Assembly: GCA_012512335.1 (NCBI GenBank) | Contig: JAAZEK010000045.1 | Location: forward strand, 1-6,252 | DNA length: 6,252 nt | Direction: 5' to 3' | Source of the DNA: Clostridiales bacterium | GTDB lineage: Bacteria > Bacillota > Clostridia > Caldicoprobacterales > DTU083 | Shown here: one piece after another, positions 1 through 5,611 of the stretch | Position numbering within the stretch: the stretch's first letter is position 1 | Layout of the letters: every line of letters starts with the position of its first letter | Notes under the pieces: generated by a model | The model's database searches: none | What the model saw: only the letters and a program-made list of their open reading frames with translations | Told to the model about the DNA's origin: nothing | Translations under genes and position numbers: made by a program

Positions 1-327
1 ATCAACGACAGTTACCTTGTTTTTCCTCATCTTTCCTTTAACGCCGGCTACCAAATTGCGAACAATTTTGTTCTTTCTTTTAATAACCACTTGATGATTT
101 AATTTAACACCTGTGGCTTCTACGCCATATTTTTCTCCCTGTCTGGCATTGTCAGCAATCTTTGCTGAGTACAGTAGGGATTTGCTGGGGATACAACCTT
201 CGTTGAGGCATACCCCACCTAAAAACCGTTTTTCAATTAAAAGTGTGGACAAACCGGCTTCTCCTGCACGCTCTGCGGCCAGATACCCTGCTGGTCCTCC
301 ACCGATTACAATCAATTCATATGTCAT
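1..327 (-). CDS. lpdA: Dihydrolipoyl dehydrogenase (E3), N-terminal part, cut by window edge
   Basis: E3 is the FAD flavoprotein that reoxidises dihydrolipoyl groups on E2 with NAD+, in the cytoplasm as part of a 2-oxoacid or acetoin dehydrogenase complex. The visible 109 residues begin MTYELIVIGGGPAGYLAAER. They contain the FAD-binding GxGxxG (G9, G11, G14), the ribose-binding acidic residue E32 at the end of the second strand, and the redox-active disulfide motif C40-L-N-E-G-C45-I-P-S-K. The NAD, central and dimerisation domains lie beyond the left edge. The ATG at 327 is supported by an AGGTGA ribosome binding site that overlaps the E2 stop codon; only four bases separate the two genes, so translation is probably coupled. 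No lipoyl domain is fused to the N-terminus. The motif excludes glutathione or mercuric reductase only weakly, but linkage to E2 makes E3 by far the best reading. Confidence 0.93.
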   Translation of the reverse strand, partial: MTYELIVIGGGPAGYLAAERAGEAGLSTLLIEKRFLGGVCLNEGCIPSKSLLYSAKIADNARQGEKYGVEATGVKLNHQVVIKRKNKIVRNLVAGVKGKMRKNKVTVVD

Positions 328-331
328 TTTC

Positions 332-1768
332 TCACCTCACCAGCAAAATGCTGAAGTTTTCCAAGTTGGTCTTCAAATCCTTCAAGAACCTAGCTGCAGG
401 TGCTCCGTCTATTGCCCTATGGTCAAAGGTTAGAGACAGACCCATTGCTGGATAGAAGACAACTTCTCCATCTACTTCTCGAGCCCGTTGTACAATGTTG
501 TTAACCCCAAGGATTCCGGTTTGTGGAGGATTAAGAACAGGAGTAAAGCTTTCAATGTCTAAGGTTCCCAGATTGGTTATAGTAAAGCTACCATTTCTGA
601 GAAGATCGGGATTTATTGAACCAGATTTACAATCGTTTGCCAACTGTTTAGCTCGACGCGAAATTTCATTTAGCGAAAGTGTATCTGCTCCGAATATGGT
701 TGGAACCATTAAGCCCCGCTCTGTATCAACAGCATTTCCAAGGTTAACATTATGGAAATAACGTACCGTGTTCTCAAGGAAGTGTGCATTTAAATCTTTA
801 TGATTTAACAGAGTTCGAGATACAGCATATAAAATCATATCGTTGATAGTGATGTTCTCAAGATCTAGTCTCTCTTTATCAGCTTTTAACTTTTTGCGGA
901 ATGCCAAAAGATCAGTAGCATCAAAGCTAGCGTTTAATGTAAGCTGGGCTGTTGTTGACAACGAATGATGCATAGCCTTTCCGATAACCTTCCGTATGTT
1001 CGGTGTTTTAACCTCTTCATAGCCTGGATCAGTAACCAACCAATCTTGAGAAGTGTCACCTGGTTGTCCTGCAGGTGAAGCTGGAACGGTTGAAGTAGTA
1101 GCAACAGCAGTAGCTGCGGGTGCTTTAGCTGGAGACTCAAGATCCAATGTGGTAATTCTTCCACCCAAGCCAGTTCCGACTACATCTCCAATTACCCCTA
1201 TTGATGCAGCATCCCGTGCAGATGAAGTTAACATATGACCAGAATTACGAAGTGCAAGGACATCTTGCTCAATAATTCTTCCGTATGGTCCTGTGGGGTT
1301 AGCGTAGCGTACATCTAAACCAAGCTTTTCTGCTAGGTTTCTTGCTCTAGGTGAAATTTTAATATCTGCTACATCTAAAGGTGCAACTTCCACCTGTGTT
1401 TGAGCTGTGGCCTGGGTTTCTGCTACTTGAGAAGCGCTATCTACAGCTGACGCTGTTTTTTCTTCCACAGCTTGCTCTTCGGATCCTCCACCTTCACTTT
1501 GATTAGGATTAAATTCTTGTGTACTTTCGCCTTCCTGACCAATTACACAAACATTCAATAGTACAGGAACATCGTCGTCTTCTTCGAAAAAAATGTCTAG
1601 AAGAATACCATCCTCTGGTGATTCTTCTTCAAAGCTAGCCTTATCGGTTTCGTAGGAGAAAAGTATGTCCCCCTTGGAAACCTGATCGCCTTTATTCTTA
1701 TGCCATTTGGAAATGATACAACTTTCTACCGATTGGCCCTGTTTGGGCATAATAACCGGTGTTGCCAT
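332..1768 (-). CDS. Lipoyl-dependent dihydrolipoamide acyltransferase (E2) of a 2-oxoacid/acetoin dehydrogenase-type complex
   Basis: E2 forms the core of the complex and passes the acyl group from E1, via its swinging lipoyl arm, to coenzyme A. The 478-residue protein has an N-terminal lipoyl domain (about 3-80) with lipoyl-lysine K43 in ETDKASFE. An acidic, Ala/Glu/Gln-rich linker follows, then an E3/E1-binding domain (about 136-172, SPRARNLAEKLG to GPYGRI). A second, shorter binding-domain-like block (about 180-210, SSARDAASI to GTGLGGRITTLDL) and an Ala/Pro/Thr linker lead to the CoA-acyltransferase domain (about 254-478). The catalytic motif is H450-R-A-I-D454-G. Opening residues such as MPKQGQSVESCIISKWH resemble the acetoin-dehydrogenase/PDH-like E2 group of Bacillota as I remember it, but the acyl substrate cannot be read from sequence. 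The ATG has a strong AAGGAGGG site (1774-1781) six bases upstream, which can be masked by a hairpin. E1 genes are absent here; E3 follows directly. Confidence 0.93.
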   Translation of the reverse strand: MATPVIMPKQGQSVESCIISKWHKNKGDQVSKGDILFSYETDKASFEEESPEDGILLDIFFEEDDDVPVLLNVCVIGQEGESTQEFNPNQSEGGGSEEQAVEEKTASAVDSASQVAETQATAQTQVEVAPLDVADIKISPRARNLAEKLGLDVRYANPTGPYGRIIEQDVLALRNSGHMLTSSARDAASIGVIGDVVGTGLGGRITTLDLESPAKAPAATAVATTSTVPASPAGQPGDTSQDWLVTDPGYEEVKTPNIRKVIGKAMHHSLSTTAQLTLNASFDATDLLAFRKKLKADKERLDLENITINDMILYAVSRTLLNHKDLNAHFLENTVRYFHNVNLGNAVDTERGLMVPTIFGADTLSLNEISRRAKQLANDCKSGSINPDLLRNGSFTITNLGTLDIESFTPVLNPPQTGILGVNNIVQRAREVDGEVVFYPAMGLSLTFDHRAIDGAPAARFLKDLKTNLENFSILLVR

Positions 1769-1773
1769 AGAAT

Positions 1774-1781
1774 CCCTCCTT
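1774..1781 (-). promoter_or_regulatory. Ribosome binding site of the E2 gene, inside a potential hairpin
   Basis: AAGGAGGG on the minus strand lies five bases before the E2 ATG at 1768 and sets that start. Its GGAGGG core can pair with CCCTCC at 1785-1790 across a five-base loop, so access to it may be controlled. Confidence 0.75.
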
Positions 1782-1809
1782 ATTGGAGGGCTGACAGAGT
1801 CGTCAGCCC
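1774..1809 (-). promoter_or_regulatory. Two overlapping, mutually exclusive hairpins in front of the E2 gene
   Basis: In the minus-strand transcript, hairpin A pairs GGGCUGAC with GUCAGCCC (1802-1809 with 1788-1795, eight pairs, six-base loop). Hairpin B pairs CCCUCC with GGAGGG (1785-1790 with 1774-1779, six pairs, five-base loop). They share bases 1788-1790, so forming A breaks half of B and frees the ribosome binding site. Neither is followed by a run of U, so this is unlikely to be an intrinsic terminator. The pairing is seen directly; a regulatory role is inference. A protein-binding dyad is another possibility. Confidence 0.5.
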
Positions 1810-1895
1810 CTACATAGTTAATATATCATAAATTCCAGCGATAGGCTCAAATTTCTATAGCCTGCCGCCTAGAGTTTATATCTAACTTCAAGTAT
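1810..1895. other. Rest of the gap between the dehydrogenase and E2 genes
   Basis: The non-coding stretch from the dehydrogenase stop to hairpin A holds only weak signals. One is a five-base inverted repeat, AGGCT (1843-1847) with AGCCT (1859-1863). The other is a poor minus-strand promoter-like pair, TTGAGC (1845-1850) and TATATT (1820-1825), with a 19-base spacer. I see no convincing terminator, so transcription from the dehydrogenase into E2 is likely, with a weak internal start possible. Confidence 0.3.
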
Positions 1896-3164
1896 CTAAA
1901 TCGGTTTTGAATTAGCCAAGAGATACTTCTCTGCCTCTGCACTCCACAGGCCGTTGTTTTTCTCTACGATATCAGCTAAATTAGCAAAGAGTGGGTCGGT
2001 CTTTCCCTTTTCACGAAAATCATTAATTGCTACCATATCCATCTCTATATTGGTATAAACTAGCTTTTTACCTCCTGGAATATTAGGTAAGTTCAAGGTG
2101 GTTTCAGGAGCGCTGTCCAAGCCACCAACATGGGTAATCATAGCGATTGGGTTTATCAGACCTTTGCCCATCATGTCAAGAGCGATTTTTAAGTCTTCAG
2201 TGTTTCCGCCACTGGTGCCTACAATATGATGATTACTGTAATGAACATCATAGAAATTAAAGTTTGCAGAGAAGCTTTGGTCAGTAGGGCCTGCAAAGAA
2301 ATTCATACATGCATCATAGCCCATTATCTGATTTCCCATTTCTACAACGGGTTTGACTGGAGCAAAAACAAATACATCGTCATAACCCTTTCCATCAGTT
2401 AGACCCATCATATAATCAACGCCTTTATCGGGAGTTGAAGTATTAACATATATCAGTTCTACTCCATTTTTCGCTGCATCTTCAACGGTATAAATGGAAG
2501 CGGCTCGTGCAAGCCTTTGCTCATTAATATCAGTTACAACTAAAAGCTTAGGCTTTCTTTCATTGTGAAGAGCATAATCAATAGCTCCAAGTCCCATAGG
2601 GCCCACACCTGCTAGGATAGCCATGTTTCCACCTGGTTTAACTCCCATCTCATGTTCGTAGCTACCTGGTTTTACATGATGATAGTTTGCTCTAAATGCA
2701 CCAATTATAGTGGACATGGGCTCAGCTAGCGAACCATAAAAATAGGAGTCCCCTTCGTATGGTAATAGTGCTCCTTCTTCCATTATAACATTAGGAATTA
2801 TAACATGAGTAGCTCCACCACCTATATAGTTGAATGAATACCCTGGAGCTGCATAAGGATTATCCTTATGCGCGATGGCAGGCTGAACGGAAAATTTCTG
2901 TCCCTCTTCAAATTGCCCTTCCCATTTCTTACCTACCTTTAGAATTTTACCACAAAATTCATGCCCAAGAATTATGGGATTCTTATCCACATCATTTGGA
3001 ACCCTTTTGTGGTCGGAACCTTGAATTGCTGCTTTATAAGAAGACATACAGATACTATCGGACACGATTTGAGCTAGAATTTCATCTTCCTGCATTTCGG
3101 GAAGCTCAAACTCTTCTAAGCGTATATCGTTTTTTCCATACAATCTAATTGCTTTTGTTTTCAA
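1896..3164 (-). CDS. Zinc-dependent medium-chain dehydrogenase, L-sorbose-1-phosphate reductase type
   Basis: This is a cytoplasmic NAD(H)-dependent polyol/ketose dehydrogenase of the MDR superfamily. SorE-type relatives reduce L-sorbose 1-phosphate to D-glucitol 6-phosphate. In the 422-residue protein (numbered from the TTG start) the catalytic-zinc ligands are C39 (ICMSS), H68-E69 (GHEFCG) and E148 (AEPMS). The Rossmann motif is G186-V-G-P-M-G-L-G193, and D212 after the second strand points to NAD. The four-cysteine structural-zinc loop of classical alcohol dehydrogenases is absent. At about 422 residues it is longer than the usual 340-380, as are SorE-type proteins. The opening KTKAIRLYGKNDIRLEEFELP matches that group as I recall it. 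The TTG start is preferred because AAGGGTGA sits five bases upstream; a GTG at 3173 would add three residues but has no properly spaced site. It is first in the leftward operon, before E2. The exact substrate is not proven. Confidence 0.83.
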   Translation of the reverse strand: MKTKAIRLYGKNDIRLEEFELPEMQEDEILAQIVSDSICMSSYKAAIQGSDHKRVPNDVDKNPIILGHEFCGKILKVGKKWEGQFEEGQKFSVQPAIAHKDNPYAAPGYSFNYIGGGATHVIIPNVIMEEGALLPYEGDSYFYGSLAEPMSTIIGAFRANYHHVKPGSYEHEMGVKPGGNMAILAGVGPMGLGAIDYALHNERKPKLLVVTDINEQRLARAASIYTVEDAAKNGVELIYVNTSTPDKGVDYMMGLTDGKGYDDVFVFAPVKPVVEMGNQIMGYDACMNFFAGPTDQSFSANFNFYDVHYSNHHIVGTSGGNTEDLKIALDMMGKGLINPIAMITHVGGLDSAPETTLNLPNIPGGKKLVYTNIEMDMVAINDFREKGKTDPLFANLADIVEKNNGLWSAEAEKYLLANSKPI

Positions 3165-3229
3165 AAAAATCACCCTTTTCTTATAATTTCAATCAATTTA
3201 TTAATAAACCAAGCATTAATTACCAAACC

Positions 3230-3247
3230 TAGTATTACTCATTACTA
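3230..3247. promoter_or_regulatory. Possible operator dyad at the leftward transcription start
   Basis: TAGTA (3230-3234) and TACTA (3243-3247) form a short inverted repeat with an eight-base centre. It spans the expected start point of the leftward transcript and touches its -10 element. The arms are short and AT-rich, so chance is possible. Confidence 0.25.
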
Positions 3248-3275
3248 TTTTACCATAAGCAAAAAGGGAAATCAA
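3247..3275 (-). promoter_or_regulatory. Leftward promoter for the dehydrogenase-E2-E3 operon
   Basis: The minus strand carries TTGATT (3270-3275) and TAAAAT (3247-3252) separated by exactly 17 bases, close to the sigma-70/sigma-A consensus. Transcription would start near 3240, leaving a leader of about 75 bases. That leader contains a perfect AT-only palindrome, TTTATTAATAAA (3197-3208), of unknown meaning. Confidence 0.65.
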
Positions 3276-3320
3276 CACATTCCAACACAAAAATAAATTA
3301 TATGGACACAAAACAACAAA
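3273..3320. promoter_or_regulatory. Candidate operator: two pairs of 10-bp-phased CAACACA-like boxes
   Basis: The boxes are CAACACA (3273-3279), CAACACA (3283-3289), GGACACA (3304-3310) and CAACAAA (3314-3320). Starts are offset by 10, 21 and 10 bases, so all four lie on nearly the same face of the helix. The first pair overlaps the leftward -35 element, and the second overlaps the -35 and spacer of the rightward promoter. The DeoR-family protein encoded at 5612 is the natural candidate ligand, since several members of that family bind direct repeats. The repeats are seen; their binding is inference. Confidence 0.4.
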
Positions 3321-3331
3321 TATACTATAAT
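3303..3331 (+). promoter_or_regulatory. Rightward promoter for the SrlD-type operon
   Basis: TGGACA (3303-3308) and a consensus TATAAT (3326-3331) are separated by 17 bases. Transcription would begin near 3338, after the upstream ATG at 3330, which supports translation from the ATG at 3381. It lies back to back with the leftward promoter, with 27 bases between the two -35 elements. Confidence 0.75.
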
Positions 3332-3365
3332 GAATAAGGCATCATTCCTAATGCCAGTATATTTT

Positions 3366-3372
3366 AAGGAGG
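3366..3372 (+). promoter_or_regulatory. Ribosome binding site deciding the SrlD-type start
   Basis: A full AAGGAGG lies eight bases before the ATG at 3381. The earlier in-frame ATG at 3330 has no such site and overlaps the promoter -10 element, so the shorter protein is chosen. Confidence 0.9.
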
Positions 3373-3380
3373 AAATTATA

Positions 3381-4157
3381 ATGCTTCAAAGGTTAAAAGG
3401 ACAAACAGCAATTATTACCGGTGGTGCTCAAGGTTTAGGAGAGGCGCTGGCTCAAAGATTAGATCAAGAAGGCTGTAATGTAGTAGTAGCAGACATCAAC
3501 TTGGAATCAGCTGAAAAGGTTGCAGCATCGTTAAAAAATGGAGCTGCATTTCAAGTAGACGTTTCAAATGAGCAGCAGGTAGAAGACATGGTGGATTTCA
3601 CAGTTGAAAGGTTTGGCACTTTGGATTTAGTAGTTTCCAATGCCGCTATTCTAATCGCTAAATCAGTTACCGATTTTACACCCAATGAATGGCGTAAAAT
3701 GATGGATGTTAATTTAGTAGGTTATTTTTTAGTAGCTAGAGCAGCCTCTAGAGTTATGATACCAAATGGAAAGGGCAACATAATTCAGATCAACAGTAAA
3801 ACCGGCAAAAAGGGTTCCTATAAGAATTCCGCATATGCCGCTTCAAAATTCGGTGGTATTGGTCTAACTCAGAGTCTTGCTTTGGAATTGGCTGAACATG
3901 GTATTCGTGTTAATGCAGTCTGCCCTGGAAACTTGCTAGATTCTCCACTTTGGACCGACAGCCTGTTTAAACAATATGCTAAAAATCAAGGTATTACTGA
4001 AGAGGAAGTTCGACAGAAGTACCTAAATCAGGTTCCCCTAAGACGAAGTTGCCAATATGAGGATGTAGCAAACGCTATGGTGTTTCTAGCATCTGAGGAA
4101 GCAAGCTACATGACAGGTCAGGCAATAAATGTTACTGGTGGCCAGGAAATGCGCTAA
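3381..4157 (+). CDS. srlD: Short-chain dehydrogenase, sorbitol-6-phosphate 2-dehydrogenase type
   Basis: SrlD oxidises D-glucitol 6-phosphate to D-fructose 6-phosphate with NAD+ in the cytoplasm. The 258-residue protein has the length of E. coli SrlD. It has the coenzyme motif T13-G-G-A-Q-G-L-G20, D38 at the end of the second strand (NAD preference), N87-A-A in place of NNAG, N111, and the catalytic S139, Y152 and K156. Long stretches recall SrlD as I remember it: VNLVGYFL, IIQINSKTGK, KFGGIGLTQSLALELAEHGI, the GNLLDSP loop, VPLRRSCQYEDV and the closing INVTGGQ. These go well beyond general SDR similarity. It is first in the rightward operon, driven by the promoter at 3303-3331. With the SorE-type enzyme across the control region it would make a redox-neutral sorbose-to-fructose phosphate route. 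A related polyol phosphate remains possible as substrate. Confidence 0.85.
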   Translation: MLQRLKGQTAIITGGAQGLGEALAQRLDQEGCNVVVADINLESAEKVAASLKNGAAFQVDVSNEQQVEDMVDFTVERFGTLDLVVSNAAILIAKSVTDFTPNEWRKMMDVNLVGYFLVARAASRVMIPNGKGNIIQINSKTGKKGSYKNSAYAASKFGGIGLTQSLALELAEHGIRVNAVCPGNLLDSPLWTDSLFKQYAKNQGITEEEVRQKYLNQVPLRRSCQYEDVANAMVFLASEEASYMTGQAINVTGGQEMR

Positions 4158-4170
4158 CACAATCACTCGT

Positions 4171-4222
4171 GTCATTCCGAGAGTAACAGAGAATCTATAA
4201 CGAAGCATTTAAATGCATTATA
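4171..4222. repeat. Probable decayed dispersed repeat with adjoining inverted repeat
   Basis: GTCATTCCGAG (4171-4181), followed after a short spacer by GAGAATCT (4189-4196), resembles a dispersed intergenic repeat I recall from many bacteria, of the form GTCATTCTGAGCG...GAAGAATCT. Next to it TATAA (4196-4200) pairs with TTATA (4218-4222) around the perfect palindrome GCATTTAAATGC (4205-4216). Together they look like the remains of a REP- or MITE-like element inserted between two operon genes. The palindrome is certain; membership of a repeat family needs a genome search. Confidence 0.4.
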
Positions 4223-4311
4223 TCCGCAAGTGGTTTTCTGTACAACAATATGAAAAACTAAGATTTAGTGAGAATACAAGAGATAATGAAAGATAATAGA
4301 GGGAGGGTACA
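4223..4311. other. Leader of the PHP gene, ribosome binding site only
   Basis: This AT-rich stretch has a strong purine-rich GAGGGAGGG (4299-4307) four bases before the ATG at 4312. I see no well-spaced promoter and no U-tailed terminator hairpin, so the PHP gene is probably read from the srlD-side promoter, though an own weak start cannot be excluded. Confidence 0.5.
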
Positions 4312-5607
4312 ATGAATAAAGAATCAGCACAGCTAATACAGGATTTAAATCATATAGAAAGAAATGTTCGATTGGAAAGTCTTCGCCAACTAATGATTAA
4401 AATTAACGATGGGGAGCTTTCACGACCAGAAACAGGAAATGATGTAAACAACCACATTCATACTTTCTATTCCTTTTCCCCCTACTCCCCAACCAAAGCG
4501 GTTTGGATGGCCTATCAATCAGGACTGGCTACGGCAGGGATCATGGATCATGATTCCATCAGTGGGGCTGAGGAGTTCATCGAAGCTGGAAAAATTGCTG
4601 GAATCGCTACTACCATCGGCGTCGAATGCAGGGTGGACTTTTCTAAGACTCCACTATCGGGTAGGCGCATTAACAATCCCGATCAGGATTCCATTGCCTA
4701 TATGACTCTGCATGGGCTGCCTCATACGCAGATTAACACTATAAAGGAATACTTTAAGCCTTATCAGGAATATAGAAATCAACGTAATCGAAAAATGGTA
4801 GATGTAATCAATCAACTTACCAAACAAGCAGAGCTTGCATTGGATTTCGATAAGCATGTAGTTGCTTTATCCCAATCGGAAGAGGGAGGCAGCATCACTG
4901 AACGTCATATTTTATATGCTCTGTCCCTTAGACTTATTGAGCTATTTGGAAAAGGCGATACATTGCTGTCTTATCTTAGTGAGCAATTGGGGCTGAATAT
5001 AAATGATAAAGTTCGTGGCTTACTTAATGATATAGACAATCCTCATTATGAATATGACTTGTTGGGCTTGCTTAAAGGAGAAATGGTAGCATCCTTTTAT
5101 ATTGATGCAACTGATGAGTGCCCTGATGTTCGAGATGTAATCGAATTGTCAAAAAAGGTTGGAGCCATCTGTGCATATGCATACTTGGGAGATGTAGGCA
5201 ATTCTGTTACAGGTGACAAGAAAGCTCAGAAATTTGAAGACGATTACCTGGAGGAACTGTTTGAAGTTCTGAAAGAGCTTAAGTTCCAAGCGGTTACTTA
5301 TATGCCTTCTCGAAACACAGCTGCACAACTGGATCGCCTAAGAGCACTATGCGAGGATCATGATTTCTTTCAAGTTAGCGGCGAGGATATTAATTCCTCA
5401 AGACAATCTTTTGTTTGCGTTGCTATGAGAGATGAAAAATTCAAGAATTTATTTGATTCTACTTGGGCCTTGGTAGGCCATGAATTGGCTTCCACGGAGG
5501 ATTTAAGTAAGGGATTGTTTGCCGAGGAAACTATTGAACGATATCCGAATTTGGAAGAACGGGTGCAGGCCTACAAAGAGATTGGTTTAGATAAAAAAGG
5601 CAGGTGA
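4312..5607 (+). CDS. PHP-domain protein (putative metal-dependent phosphoesterase) with an incomplete metal site
   Basis: PHP proteins are TIM-barrel-like metallo-hydrolases such as histidinol phosphatase and nucleotide or sugar phosphatases. In this 431-residue cytoplasmic protein, N48 onward shows the first motif H48-I-H50-T-F-Y-S-F. It is followed by M-D79-H80-D81 (IMDHDSISG), G-V-E105-C-R and L-H134-G. A mostly helical, charged insertion (about 145-265) separates these from the C-terminal half of the fold. There the usual AHP-type motif reads AYAYLGD (288-294) and the usual final D-x-H reads GEDIN (D359, N361). The third histidine of motif one is also missing. Metal binding may therefore use fewer ions, or the protein may bind rather than cleave. 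It lies between the SrlD-type gene and deoR, so a role on a phosphorylated intermediate or in regulation is plausible but unproven. No signal peptide or membrane segment is seen. Confidence 0.8.
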   Translation: MNKESAQLIQDLNHIERNVRLESLRQLMIKINDGELSRPETGNDVNNHIHTFYSFSPYSPTKAVWMAYQSGLATAGIMDHDSISGAEEFIEAGKIAGIATTIGVECRVDFSKTPLSGRRINNPDQDSIAYMTLHGLPHTQINTIKEYFKPYQEYRNQRNRKMVDVINQLTKQAELALDFDKHVVALSQSEEGGSITERHILYALSLRLIELFGKGDTLLSYLSEQLGLNINDKVRGLLNDIDNPHYEYDLLGLLKGEMVASFYIDATDECPDVRDVIELSKKVGAICAYAYLGDVGNSVTGDKKAQKFEDDYLEELFEVLKELKFQAVTYMPSRNTAAQLDRLRALCEDHDFFQVSGEDINSSRQSFVCVAMRDEKFKNLFDSTWALVGHELASTEDLSKGLFAEETIERYPNLEERVQAYKEIGLDKKGR

Positions 5608-5611
5608 AAAT

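Noticed and set aside
113..761. Several plus-strand ORFs opposite E3 and E2
   Set aside because: They are antisense shadows of strongly recognised E3 and E2 coding sequence, without good ribosome binding sites or domains.
934..1164. Minus-strand Leu/Gln-rich ORF in another frame of E2
   Set aside because: It is an out-of-frame reading of the Ala/Pro/Thr linker codons of E2; low complexity explains its openness.
1788..1809. Strong hairpin as an intrinsic terminator after the dehydrogenase
   Set aside because: No run of T follows on either strand, and it sits about 20 bases before the E2 start, so a role in the leader is more likely.
3197..3208. Perfect palindrome TTTATTAATAAA as an operator
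   Set aside because: It is composed only of A and T in an AT-rich leader, well downstream of the start point, so chance is a good explanation.
3330..3380. Upstream ATG giving a 275-residue SrlD-type protein
   Set aside because: The ATG overlaps the TATAAT box and precedes the expected transcription start. The AAGGAGG at 3366-3372 serves the ATG at 3381, and the extra 17 residues fit no family member I know.
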